From an uncultured Faecalibacterium sp. (lineage in GTDB: Bacteria; Bacillota; Clostridia; Oscillospirales; Ruminococcaceae): a DNA stretch of 24,939 nt. Position 1 is the first letter of the stretch; every line of letters starts with the position of its first letter. The stretch covers positions 1 through 24,939 of the forward strand of contig CAKSTO010000038.1 of the NCBI GenBank assembly GCA_934501115.1. The letters are read 5' to 3'. Shown here piece by piece: positions 7,654 through 15,697 of the stretch. The notes beneath the pieces were generated by a model that was not told the origin of the DNA, did not search any database, and saw only the letters and a program-made list of their open reading frames with translations. Made by a program: the position numbers and the translations under genes.

Positions 7654-9050
7654 GCGTTATCCGCCTCCCATGCGGCCAGCTGTTTGTTTGCCAGAGCGAT
7701 CTGGTTTTTCACGCTGGCTTCGCTGGGGCCGCCGTAGCTGGTGCGCCCCTCGCAGCATTTGACCAGATCGATGGCCTCGTAAATGTCGTTCTCAAACAGA
7801 TCGCTGTAGCTCTTGAACTCGTCAAGGGTCAGCTCTTCGAGGGTCTTGTCCTTGGCGATGCAGTCCGACACCATGCAGCCGGTGAGCTTGTAGGCATCCC
7901 GGAAGGGCATCCCCTTCTTGGTGAGGTAGTCGGCGCAGTCGGTGGCGTTGATGAAGCCCTTGGCGGCGGCGCGGCGCATATTGGCCGGCAGGGTCTTCAT
8001 GGTGTCCAGCATGGGGGTCACGGTCTTGAGGCACAGCTCAAGGGTGTCCACTGCGTCAAAGATGGCTTCCTTGTCCTCCTGCATGTCCTTGTTGTAGGCC
8101 AGCGGAATGCCCTTCATCATCACCAGCAGGGTGTTCAGGTCGCCGTAGACGCGGCCGGTCTTGCCGCGGATCAGCTCGGTGACATCGGGGTTCTTCTTCT
8201 GGGGCATGATGGACGAGCCGGTGGTAAAGGCATCGTCCAGCTCAATGAACTTGAACTCCCAGCTGCACCAGAGGATGATCTCCTCGGAAAGGCGGGACAG
8301 GTGCATCATGCAGATGGAGATGGCATTGGCCAGCTCGATGCAGAAATCACGGTCGGACACGCCGTCCAGACTGTTGGCGCAGGGAGCGGCAAAGCCCAGC
8401 TTTTCGGCGGTGAACTGGCGATCCAGCGGGTAGGTGGTGCCGGCCAGCGCGCCGCTGCCCAGCGGGCACTGGGCATCCATGCGGGCGGTGGCGTCCTCGA
8501 AGCGCTGCAGATCCCGCAGCAGCATGGAGGCGTATGCCATCAGGGCGTGGCCAAAGGTGATGGGCTGGGCACGCTGCAGGTGGGTGTAGCCGGGCATGAC
8601 GGCGGTGGTGTTTTCAGCGGCCTTTTTGCAGATGACCTTGACAAGCTCCACGATGTAGGCCTGCAGGGTGTGGCTGTAGTCCCGCAGGGTCAGGCGGATA
8701 TCCAGCGCCACCTGATCGTTGCGGCTGCGGCCGGTGTGCAGCCGCTTGCCCGCGTCGCCGATGCGGGCGGTGAGGGTCTGCTCCACAAAGGTGTGCACAT
8801 CCTCGGCATTGGGGTCGATCTCCAGCCTGCCGGCTGCCAGATCGTCGGCGATGGATGCCAGACCGTTGAGGATGTCCTCACAATCCTTTTCAGAGATGAT
8901 GCCCTGCTTTGCCAGCATGGCGGCATGGACGCCGCTGCCGCGCATATCCTGCGCGATCATGCGCTGGTCGAACCGGATGGAGGAGTTGAAGTCGTTCACG
9001 CGGGAATCCACGGCCTTGGAAAAACGGCCCTTCCAGAGTTGTTCTGCCAT
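7650..9050 (-). CDS. argH: Argininosuccinate lyase
   Basis: Cleaves argininosuccinate to arginine and fumarate, the last pathway step. The 466-residue protein belongs to the fumarase/aspartase superfamily. It carries HTGRSRNDQ (105-113), the TH of PGYTHLQRAQP (153-163), and the signature GSSIMPQKKNPD (278-289) with the mobile catalytic serine loop. ATG start with AAAGGA upstream. It is the first gene after the argG terminator and is coupled to argC by a 4-nt overlap. No clear promoter is seen between the argG terminator and argH, so it may depend on readthrough or on a promoter not recognised here. Confidence 0.96.
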   Translation of the reverse strand: MAEQLWKGRFSKAVDSRVNDFNSSIRFDQRMIAQDMRGSGVHAAMLAKQGIISEKDCEDILNGLASIADDLAAGRLEIDPNAEDVHTFVEQTLTARIGDAGKRLHTGRSRNDQVALDIRLTLRDYSHTLQAYIVELVKVICKKAAENTTAVMPGYTHLQRAQPITFGHALMAYASMLLRDLQRFEDATARMDAQCPLGSGALAGTTYPLDRQFTAEKLGFAAPCANSLDGVSDRDFCIELANAISICMMHLSRLSEEIILWCSWEFKFIELDDAFTTGSSIMPQKKNPDVTELIRGKTGRVYGDLNTLLVMMKGIPLAYNKDMQEDKEAIFDAVDTLELCLKTVTPMLDTMKTLPANMRRAAAKGFINATDCADYLTKKGMPFRDAYKLTGCMVSDCIAKDKTLEELTLDEFKSYSDLFENDIYEAIDLVKCCEGRTSYGGPSEASVKNQIALANKQLAAWEADNA

Positions 9051-9075
9051 AGTTTTATCCTTTACTTTATGTCCA

Positions 9076-9245
9076 AACCCTCTCAGTCACGGCTTGCGCC
9101 GTGCCAGCTCCCCCGAGGGGGGAGCTTTTCTTCTGCCTGCGAAAAGCAAGAGCTTCCCCACTTGAAGAACAGCTTTGCCGAACTGCGCATAAAGCTCGCC
9201 CTTCGGGAGAGCTGGCAAACCCGTCAGGGTTTGACTGAGAGGGTT
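9076..9245. repeat. Terminal-inverted-repeat element, copy R4
   Basis: Bounded by perfect 14-bp inverted repeats AACCCTCTCAGTCA (9076-9089) and TGACTGAGAGGGTT (9232-9245), the longest perfect pair in the window. Left-arm hairpins are CGGC-TTGC-GCCG and AGCTCCCCCGAGGGGGGAGCT; right-arm hairpins are GCTCGCCCTTCGGGAGAGC and AAACCC-GTCA-GGGTTT. At about 170 bp it is the longest copy, with a unique centre. It lies upstream of argH. Confidence 0.85.
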
Positions 9246-9259
9246 CATCAATTTCTTCT

Positions 9260-9302
9260 AAAAACGGCAAAGCCGCCGCAGGGGAAAACGCTCCTGCGGC
9301 GG
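9260..9302 (-). terminator. Terminator after argG
   Basis: On the minus strand, CCGCCGCAGG and CCTGCGGCGG form a 10-bp stem followed by CTTTGCCGTTTTT. It lies about 80 nt past the argG stop. A smaller hairpin (CCGGCA/TGCCGG, 9308-9323) precedes it. It should end most argG transcripts before argH. Confidence 0.75.
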
Positions 9303-9383
9303 TGCCGCCGGCAACGATGCCGGTTGGATGAAACTTCCGTGTGAAAGTGTGAAAACACACGAAAGGGAAGATGTTACAGCTGA

Positions 9384-10616
9384 TTACTTGATCTCCGGCC
9401 AGTTCTTGGACAGCTTTGCGCGCTCCTTGATGGACAGGCCGAACAGGTTGATGAAGCCGGCGGAATCTGCCTGATTGTAGTCGTCATCCTCGCCGAAGGA
9501 AGCGGTCTGCTCGTCGTACAGGGTGTAGGGAGAGGTGACGCCGGCGTTGATCATGTTGCCCTTGTAGAGCTTGAGCTTCACGTCGCCGGTCACGGTCTTT
9601 TCGAGGCTGTCGGCGAAGGCGTCCAGAGCCTCACGCAGCGGGGTGAACCACTGGCCGTTGTAGACAATATCGGCGTACTTCTGCGCCAGCTGAGCCTTGA
9701 AGTGAGAGCTTTCCTTATCCAGAGTGATGGTCTCCAGAACGTTGATGGCCTTGTACAGGATGGCACCGCCCGGGGTCTCGTAGACGCCGCGGCTCTTCAT
9801 GCCGACCAGACGGTTCTCGACGATATCCAGCAGGCCGATGCCGTTTTCGCCGCCCAGCTTGTTCAGGTGCTCCACCAGCTCCACAGCGCCCATCTCCTTG
9901 CCGTCCACGGCGGTGGGGATGCCCTTTTCAAAGTGGATGGTCACATAGGTGGGAACATCGGGAGCCTGCTCGGGGGAGACGCCCAGCTCCAGGAAACCGG
10001 GCTTGTTGTACTGGGGCTCGTTGGCGGGGCTCTCCAGATCCAGACCCTCGTGGCTCAGGTGCCACAGGTTCTTATCCTTGGAGTAGTTGGTCTCGCGGTT
10101 GATCTTCAGGGGGATGTGGTGCGCCTCGGCGTAGTCGATCTCCTCGTCACGGCTCTTGATGTCCCACTCACGCCACGGTGCGATGATGGCCATATCGGGG
10201 CACAGCGCCTTGAGGGTCAGCTCAAAACGCACCTGATCGTTGCCCTTGCCGGTGCAGCCGTGGCAGATGGCGTCGGCACCTTCCTTGATGGCAATATCAG
10301 CCAGAGCCTTGGCGATGCAGGGGCGTGCAAAGCTGGTGCCCAGCAGGTAGTCCTCGTACTTTGCGCCGAACTTCAGGGTGGGGAAGATGTAGTTTTCCAC
10401 AAAGTCCTTCTTCAGATCCAGCACGTACAGCTTGGAAGCGCCGGTCGCCTTGGCCTTTTCTTCCAGACCGTCCAGCTCAGTGCCCTGACCCACGTCGCCG
10501 GAAACGGCAACGACCTCGCAGTTGTTGTAGTTTTCCTTCAGCCAGGGAATGATAATGGAGGTATCCAGACCGCCGGAGTAGGCCAGAACAACTTTTTTGA
10601 TGTTTTCCTTTTTCAT
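9384..10616 (-). CDS. argG: Argininosuccinate synthase
   Basis: Joins citrulline and aspartate with ATP to form argininosuccinate. The 410-residue length is normal. The N-terminal PP-loop AYSGGLDTS (12-20) binds ATP. The segments GDVGQG (40-45), TSFARPCIAKAL and CHGCTGKGNDQVRFE are characteristic of the family. ATG start with AAAGGAGC about 8 nt upstream. It is the first gene of the arginine cluster and has its own strong promoter, ARG-box-like sites upstream and a terminator, so it is probably transcribed separately from argHC. Confidence 0.97.
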   Translation of the reverse strand: MKKENIKKVVLAYSGGLDTSIIIPWLKENYNNCEVVAVSGDVGQGTELDGLEEKAKATGASKLYVLDLKKDFVENYIFPTLKFGAKYEDYLLGTSFARPCIAKALADIAIKEGADAICHGCTGKGNDQVRFELTLKALCPDMAIIAPWREWDIKSRDEEIDYAEAHHIPLKINRETNYSKDKNLWHLSHEGLDLESPANEPQYNKPGFLELGVSPEQAPDVPTYVTIHFEKGIPTAVDGKEMGAVELVEHLNKLGGENGIGLLDIVENRLVGMKSRGVYETPGGAILYKAINVLETITLDKESSHFKAQLAQKYADIVYNGQWFTPLREALDAFADSLEKTVTGDVKLKLYKGNMINAGVTSPYTLYDEQTASFGEDDDYNQADSAGFINLFGLSIKERAKLSKNWPEIK

Positions 10617-10707
10617 AATGATTGCTCCTTTTATAAATACACTTTTGTTTTACGGTGCGGGAATCCCTCCCACACCCTTTTCCGTTTGACTTGCTGTTGA
10701 TGCTTTT

Positions 10708-10735
10708 ATTATACGCTGCGCGGATTTTTCGTCAA
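10708..10735 (-). promoter_or_regulatory. Promoter of argG
   Basis: On the minus strand, TTGACG (10730-10735) and TATAAT (10708-10713) have a 16-bp spacer. The leader of about 85 nt contains a small GTGTGGGA/TCCCGCAC hairpin and is too short for a T-box. Confidence 0.8.
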
Positions 10736-10787
10736 TGCCGAAAACCTACAAACCTTACGCGGATTTGACCGCGTTTTTGGTTCAATA

Positions 10788-10832
10788 TGTATCTTTATGC
10801 AATATTTGATAAATATATGCGAATAATATGCA
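10788..10832. promoter_or_regulatory. Tandem ARG-box-like sites upstream of argG
   Basis: Two 14-mers on the minus strand, TGCATAAAGATACA (10788-10801) and TGCATATTATTCGC (10819-10832), resemble the ArgR/AhrC half-site pattern TGNATN4ATNCA. They are 31 bp apart, about three helical turns. They lie roughly 50-100 bp upstream of the -35 box, in AT-rich DNA unlike the surroundings. No argR gene is in the window. Confidence 0.4.
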
Positions 10833-10841
10833 TTATGGGCG

Positions 10842-10857
10842 TGTATCTGCAGATACA
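10842..10857. repeat. 16-bp perfect palindrome
   Basis: TGTATCTGCAGATACA is a perfect dyad with no loop, next to the ARG-box-like region and immediately downstream of the terminator of the large secreted-protein gene. A protein-binding site is more likely than an RNA hairpin. No known operator is recognised. Confidence 0.6.
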
Positions 10858-10889
10858 AAAAGGGCGGCTCCCGAATGGGAGCCGCCCTT
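10856..10889 (-). terminator. Terminator of the large secreted-protein gene
   Basis: On the minus strand, GGGCGGCTCCC and GGGAGCCGCCC form a perfect 11-bp stem with a 4-nt loop, followed by TTTTT. It lies about 20 nt past the stop codon. Confidence 0.92.
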
Positions 10890-10907
10890 GCGGTTCTGGG
10901 TTCTGGT

Positions 10908-13900
10908 TTACTCGTTTACCTTCCACGCGATGGCAACCACAGACTGCACAGGCAGCTTGAAGCTGATGCCCTCGCTGGTAACGGTGAGCGGGGTGATGAC
11001 CACGTCACCGGCGCTGTAGCCGTGGGTGTCGGCGGTGAGCACCTGCACCGCATAGAAGGTGCAGTTCTTGCCAGCCGCACCGGCCGGGAGCTTGACCATG
11101 CCGGTCACGCCATCCTCAGGGTAGCGGTCGTTCGACAGGATGCCGATGGAGGTCTGCACCTGTGCAAGGAAGCGCTCGCTGTTGGCGGTCTGGTAACCGG
11201 CCTTGGTCAGGGCTGCGTCGATGGCCTCGTCCAGCTTTTTCTGGTTCTTGTAGCCTGCGGCCTTGGCGGTGTCTGCCGTGACGGCAGACTTGACCAGATA
11301 CTTTTCATACTGCGGCTCTTGTGCAGGGATCACTTCCTGCGGCTCGATCCACGCACCGCACACAGAGCACTGGACACCGTCGGTCAGGCCGTCGGCCGTC
11401 TCGGTGGCTTCGTAGCCCTTGACGGTGACCGGGGTGTGACCCAGCGGCTCACCGGTCTTTTCCTTGCTGAAGCGCCAGCCGCACTCACCGCAGCTGTCGA
11501 TGGTGTAGGCAGGCTCGGTGCAGGTGGCCGCGATGTTCTCTTTCACATGACGGTGCTTGCCGCAGGTGATGTACTTGATGTACATCTCAATGGTCTGGCG
11601 CACCTTGCCGGTCTCGCCAACGACCTCGCTGACGGCCTTATCCTTGGCAAAGGCGCCCACCCACTTGCCGATCCAGCTGGTCAGATCGCCGAAGGGCAGG
11701 AACTTGTTGATCTTTTCCGCAAGGCTGCTCTCCACCAGATCGCCGATGGTGGCGCTCAGGTCGAGCATTTCCTGCTCCACAGGCCCCTGCACCTTGAGCA
11801 GGTCTTCACGGAGCTGTGCAAGCACGCGGGCGTCGCTCCAGCCGCGCTTGACACCATAGGCGGCGTTGTTGATGGCCTCACCCGCGATGTTGCGGATGGT
11901 ATCCACAAAGGTGGTATTATTCACCAGCTCTTCGCGCAGCTTGGGGCGCAGCTCTTCCAGCAGTTCATCGCCCAGAGCGTTGTTCAGATACTTGCTGTAC
12001 TCTTCGTCCTTCTTCAGTTCCTCAATGAGCATATCGATCAGATCATCGAAAATCGCATCGAGGAAGGGCTGCCAGCCCTCCTTGTCAGTGACAGCGGACC
12101 CTGCCAGACGCAGGATCAGCTCACCGGTCTCGGTGGGGGTAGAATCGGTAGGCTGGTTGTTCCAGCCCTCGCCACGGCCTCCGCCAAGGCTCTTGCCGAT
12201 GCTCTTGTAAATGGGGTAGAACACCAGCTGACGGATGCTCTCATTCAGGCCGGAATCAGCCGCAACAGTATCCACGATCTTGTTGATTGCAACCTTGATG
12301 GCATCCTCAGACAGGAAGCTGTTGTTCAGCATGTTCTTGGTATCGTCCAGAACATTCTTGAGCTGAGCCAGTGCCTGATCTGCAACCTCTTCCGTAATAG
12401 GCACATTGATCGTGCCTTCATAAAGTTTGACCGTCCACTGCTTGCCGCCAAGGAGCGGCCAGTTGCTCGGCCAAGTGCCTGTAGCTCTCAAATCAACCTT
12501 GACGGGCACATTGCCATTTGCCAAAAGTTTCGCCTTAGCTACTGCGTAGATCTGATCCAGCGCCGCAATGGCTTCCTCGCGGTTCTGCGCATTGTTCACA
12601 GCCGTTTTAGTATCGGCCAGAGCTTCACGAATCAGTGGTTCCGCTGTATTTGCAACCGACTTGGAAGCTTCGGTCGCTGCCCATGCCTGTGCAGCGTATT
12701 CCGGATACTCGGTCGCAATCAGTTTGTCATACATAGTGCAGCCGTAATCGCAGTAAGCAATGACAATGGGCACCGGCATATTATCCGCGATCTGAATATG
12801 CTTGTTCTCATCATCGAACCGTACACCAATCTTCTTAAGCGGGCCGACCGCCCAGTTGGGAATATCAACCGGAATATTGACTTCTGCCCATTCCGTTGAC
12901 GTTATCATAACATAGCGGGTGTACTTGTGCTTGCGTACAGGGTCGCCGCTGTTTTGGTGCTCCTGATAGTTGCAGACAAGGCAGGTACGGGTCTGCTTCT
13001 GCGTCTGGCAACCCAGCACATCATCATCCGTCCACAGACCAAAGGAGTGCTCTGCAACCTTGGCCGCTTTTGTTGTGGTCGCGCCGCAGACAGTGCACTT
13101 CCAAGTCTCCGTGCCGGGCTGGCAGGGGTACGGCTGCGTAGTGCTGACAAATTCGTCGTACTTATGCTTTTCAGTGGCCTTATAGGTCTGCACGTCGGTT
13201 GCATCACAGCCCTTGCGGGTGCACTTGTAGGTGATGGTGCCATCCACACAGGGGTATTTCTGCTGAATGGTGCCCTTGTCCCATACGTGTTCCAAAGCAG
13301 GGATTTCTCCGCTATCGAGCAGAGTTTTACAGACCGTACAGCGAATCTCCCACTTGCCTGCCACACCGCACTTAGGCTCAGTCACCGTTGTTTTTTCGCC
13401 AGCGGTATGTTTACCGGTAGCAGAAATCACCTGCGTCTCGGTGCGATTTTCCAGCGGGCAGTTTTCGTTCACGCAGGTACGGTGGCGGGAGCCAGCTGTA
13501 CCACAGGTCTCTTTCTTATCAACCTTCCAGCCGATATCTGCGGTTGCAGGGTCGTTGTCGTACCACACTTTACCGGCGGCGTTTTTGTGGCCGGTAGCAT
13601 TCACATAATTTTCTTTCTTGGTCTGCTGGCAGACACTACAGGTGTACAGGTCATAGCCTTTTGTTGTGCAGGTCGGCGCTACTGTTTTAGTAAGTTGCCA
13701 AGAATGTTTTCCGGTCGCCGGAATCGGCTCTGTTTCCACATGGCTTCCGTCGCGTCTGCAGACACGCTTCTTCAAACCGGCTTGCCCGCAGGTTGCTTCG
13801 GTAACAGTTGTCCACGCGCCCCAGTCGTGCCCGTATGCGTTACGCCACTGGTGTAACGAAATACTTCCGCACCAACATTTTGTGTTTTCATAAGCGCCTG

Positions 13901-14672
13901 TTGTACAAGTAGGTCCAACGCCTCCTTCCCAACCCCAGTGCACATAATTATGCTTGTGCTTTAAAGTCTCAATCTGGTCATCATAATTGCCGCCCACACC
14001 AATATCTCCGGGCAGCCACTCGGGGTGGTCGGGGTCGGTAACGGGAATGCCGCCGGGCGTTACAACCGTGCCGTCCTCATATTCCACAGCATTGCAGACG
14101 GTGCACACGCGGTATTTCTGGCTGTCTGCATCGTCAGGCTCCTGCCACTCGCCCCACGCGTGGTCTGCCAGAGGGAGCCATACCACGACCTGATGGTAGC
14201 AGTGCGCCACCGTGCCGTCCTCCTGCTCCAGCGTAAAGCTGCAGGGGTAGATGGCATAGCCGCGCTCGGCGCAGGTGGCGGGCTGCTCGTACACCGGCTC
14301 CGCGTCGGTGTCCGGGGTGTGCTCTGTATGGCCTGCCTCGTCCACAACTGCCTGCTCGGCCAGCTGCTCTTCGGTCAGGTCGTCCAGATCAATCTCTTCC
14401 TCGTCGTCGCCGCCCAAGGAATCAGCAGCGGTGTCTGCCGCCGTAAAAGCCGTGTCGCCCGGGACATTATAGACCTCATCCGAAAGATCCTCGTTGCCCA
14501 GCGCATCCACGCTGTTTTCTGCCGCGAGATGCACATGGTCATGGTCGTGGTCATGCTCTTCGGCTGTGGTCAGGTCGGCCGCCAGCGCACCGGGCATGAA
14601 AACAGACAGGCTCATGCTCGCCGCAAGAGCCAGTGCCACGCCGCGACGCGCCAGTTCCGGAAATCGCTTCAC
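10908..14672 (-). CDS. Large secreted Cys/His-repeat protein
   Basis: No function is recognised. The 1254-residue protein starts with a Sec signal peptide (hydrophobic core 11-26, likely cut after ALA, residue 31). A metal-ligand-like run HDHDHDHVH (40-48) and a very acidic linker (49-120) follow. About residues 130-590 hold a series of repeats built around ATC-x3-G, C-x2-C and a closing I-P-A-T-G-K/H. Residues 640-1030 are mainly charged and helical. One more repeat pair (about 1040-1117) precedes a 137-residue C-terminal domain. No LPXTG or transmembrane anchor is seen. The start is GTG with GGAGG 8 nt upstream; an ATG between them is out of frame. Similar Cys repeats occur in secreted proteins of gut Clostridia. 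Paired CxxC and His suggest zinc binding, as inference. Transcribed alone. Confidence 0.85.
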   Translation of the reverse strand: MKRFPELARRGVALALAASMSLSVFMPGALAADLTTAEEHDHDHDHVHLAAENSVDALGNEDLSDEVYNVPGDTAFTAADTAADSLGGDDEEEIDLDDLTEEQLAEQAVVDEAGHTEHTPDTDAEPVYEQPATCAERGYAIYPCSFTLEQEDGTVAHCYHQVVVWLPLADHAWGEWQEPDDADSQKYRVCTVCNAVEYEDGTVVTPGGIPVTDPDHPEWLPGDIGVGGNYDDQIETLKHKHNYVHWGWEGGVGPTCTTGAYENTKCWCGSISLHQWRNAYGHDWGAWTTVTEATCGQAGLKKRVCRRDGSHVETEPIPATGKHSWQLTKTVAPTCTTKGYDLYTCSVCQQTKKENYVNATGHKNAAGKVWYDNDPATADIGWKVDKKETCGTAGSRHRTCVNENCPLENRTETQVISATGKHTAGEKTTVTEPKCGVAGKWEIRCTVCKTLLDSGEIPALEHVWDKGTIQQKYPCVDGTITYKCTRKGCDATDVQTYKATEKHKYDEFVSTTQPYPCQPGTETWKCTVCGATTTKAAKVAEHSFGLWTDDDVLGCQTQKQTRTCLVCNYQEHQNSGDPVRKHKYTRYVMITSTEWAEVNIPVDIPNWAVGPLKKIGVRFDDENKHIQIADNMPVPIVIAYCDYGCTMYDKLIATEYPEYAAQAWAATEASKSVANTAEPLIREALADTKTAVNNAQNREEAIAALDQIYAVAKAKLLANGNVPVKVDLRATGTWPSNWPLLGGKQWTVKLYEGTINVPITEEVADQALAQLKNVLDDTKNMLNNSFLSEDAIKVAINKIVDTVAADSGLNESIRQLVFYPIYKSIGKSLGGGRGEGWNNQPTDSTPTETGELILRLAGSAVTDKEGWQPFLDAIFDDLIDMLIEELKKDEEYSKYLNNALGDELLEELRPKLREELVNNTTFVDTIRNIAGEAINNAAYGVKRGWSDARVLAQLREDLLKVQGPVEQEMLDLSATIGDLVESSLAEKINKFLPFGDLTSWIGKWVGAFAKDKAVSEVVGETGKVRQTIEMYIKYITCGKHRHVKENIAATCTEPAYTIDSCGECGWRFSKEKTGEPLGHTPVTVKGYEATETADGLTDGVQCSVCGAWIEPQEVIPAQEPQYEKYLVKSAVTADTAKAAGYKNQKKLDEAIDAALTKAGYQTANSERFLAQVQTSIGILSNDRYPEDGVTGMVKLPAGAAGKNCTFYAVQVLTADTHGYSAGDVVITPLTVTSEGISFKLPVQSVVAIAWKVNE

Positions 14673-14755
14673 GATCCATTCCTCCTTTTATCCGTTCACT
14701 TTCTCATTGCACCGCAGCACCCGCCAACCGGGCACTGCCTGAGCAAGGTCAGGTT

Positions 14756-14784
14756 ATCATATAATTGATACCATATTTTCACAA
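14756..14784 (-). promoter_or_regulatory. Promoter of the large secreted-protein gene
   Basis: On the minus strand, TTGTGA (14779-14784) and TATGAT (14756-14761) are separated by 17 bp. The AT-rich tract contrasts with the flanking GC-rich sequence. The leader is about 80 nt. Confidence 0.65.
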
Positions 14785-14845
14785 AAAAATCAATCATTTC
14801 CGGTATTTTCACCGCCGTGGGACGAAATTTCGTGAGGGGGAGCAC

Positions 14846-15106
14846 TCAGGCCGAAAACGCCGGGCGGATCTTCTGCTTTGCGCCGGTTTTTGCTTCCTGC
14901 TGTTTTGCCCATGTCACGCGGGTCACCTCTTCCACAAAGGCGCGCTCCTTCGCCGTTGCCGAATAGTACCGGATGCCAAACTGTCGGCAGACATCAAACA
15001 GCAGCTCCGTATAAGCCAGATCCTCCGCTGTCGGCATGGCAAAATATCCTCCGGCGGCATCGGCCAGATCGTCCAGTTCCATTCGTTTATCCAGCTTTTG
15101 TTCCAT
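14846..15106 (-). CDS. Small hypothetical protein
   Basis: An 86-residue protein, MEQKLDKRM... to ...KQKIRPAFSA, with no recognised family. It is soluble, acidic and helix-rich in the first 60 residues and basic at the end, with a single cysteine. The start was chosen at the ATG with GGAGGA 7 nt upstream. An in-frame ATG seven codons earlier overlaps that ribosome site and is less likely. A degenerate repeat copy lies directly upstream. No terminator separates it from the promoter of the large secreted protein downstream, so partial readthrough is possible. Confidence 0.7.
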   Translation of the reverse strand: MEQKLDKRMELDDLADAAGGYFAMPTAEDLAYTELLFDVCRQFGIRYYSATAKERAFVEEVTRVTWAKQQEAKTGAKQKIRPAFSA

Positions 15107-15126
15107 GGTTAGTCCTCCATCATGCA

Positions 15127-15208
15127 CCGTGCGGAAAAGTTTGCGGTCTCGCCAGAGGCTCCCTCACTGAGGGAGCTGGCAAACCCGGCAGGGTTTGACT
15201 GAAGGAGT
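15127..15208. repeat. Truncated repeat copy: centre plus right arm
   Basis: Contains GCCAGAGGCTCCCTCACTGA... at 15151-15208, nearly identical over 58 bp to 15325-15382. The matching left arm is missing. It ends in the terminal motif TTTGACTGAAGGAGT. Positions 15209-15242 between it and copy R6 hold no gene. Confidence 0.75.
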
Positions 15209-15242
15209 CCGTCACCTGCGGTAATAGCTTTTCCCGAGGGGG

Positions 15243-15385
15243 CTAACTCCTTCCGTCATCGCTAACGCGATGCCACCTCCCTCGGGGAGGGAGGCCTTGA
15301 CAGTGCGGATAGCTTCACCTTTTCGCCAGGGGCTCCCTCACTGAGGGAACTGGCAAACCCGGCAGGGTTTGACTGAAGGAGTTAG
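15243..15385. repeat. Repeat element copy R6, CTAACTCC ends
   Basis: Bounded by CTAACTCCTTCCGTCA (15243-15258) and TGACTGAAGGAGTTAG (15370-15385), complementary at 15 of 16 positions. It has the same architecture as R1-R5 but different terminal bases: left arm CATCGC/GCGATG and CCTCCCTCGGGGAGGGAGG, right arm CTCCCTCACTGAGGGA and AAACCCGGCAGGGTTT. It ends 9 nt before the GIY-YIG stop codon. Confidence 0.8.
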
Positions 15386-15394
15386 GCTCCCCCC

Positions 15395-15697
15395 TCAGAG
15401 GGAAGGCTTTTGGGGTCTCCCTGCCGCCGCCCATGCGGCGCAGAGGGTCTCTTTTTGCGCCTTGGGCAGATGCTTGAGGGCATACTCGCGGCGCAGGGCG
15501 GCGGGCTTATCGGCACAGCGCTCCACGTAGGCCAGCGCCGCCGCGCCGTGGGCGCGGGTATACTTTGCGCCTTTGCCGCTGCGGTGCGCCCGCAGGCGGG
15601 CGGCGGGGTCGGTGCTCCAGCCGGTGTACAGCTGGCCGCCCGCGCAGCGCACCATGTACACATAGGCCGCCTTGGGCGCGGCGTCAGATGCGGCCAT
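15395..15697 (-). CDS. GIY-YIG nuclease superfamily protein (UPF0213/YhbQ type)
   Basis: A 100-residue single-domain protein of the YhbQ-like branch of the GIY-YIG fold. The two short motifs appear as VYM (13-15) and LYTG (23-26). They are followed by the family signature RLRAHRSGKGAKYTRAH (34-50), REYALK (70-75) and a closing helix. Members are small predicted endonucleases; YhbQ-type proteins are linked to DNA repair, but the role is not settled. The ATG overlaps the last 14 nt of the MYG1-family gene upstream, so the pair is co-translated. The last residues (about PQKPSL) are encoded at the edge of repeat DNA and the stop lies within it. The start could also be the in-frame Met15, which would lose the first motif. 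Confidence 0.92.
   Translation of the reverse strand: MAASDAAPKAAYVYMVRCAGGQLYTGWSTDPAARLRAHRSGKGAKYTRAHGAAALAYVERCADKPAALRREYALKHLPKAQKETLCAAWAAAGRPQKPSL

Noticed and set aside
10617..10707. T-box or other riboswitch in the argG leader
   Set aside because: The leader is only about 85-90 nt, with no specifier-loop structure, T-box sequence or anti-terminator.
10875..12899. Long plus-strand open frame opposite the secreted Cys/His protein
   Set aside because: Composition is typical of an antisense shadow. The minus-strand frame has a signal peptide, a ribosome site, a promoter and a terminator.
15151..15382. CRISPR-like direct repeats
   Set aside because: Only two copies, with internal hairpins and terminal inverted repeats, and no cas genes. 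They are arms of the interspersed repeat family.
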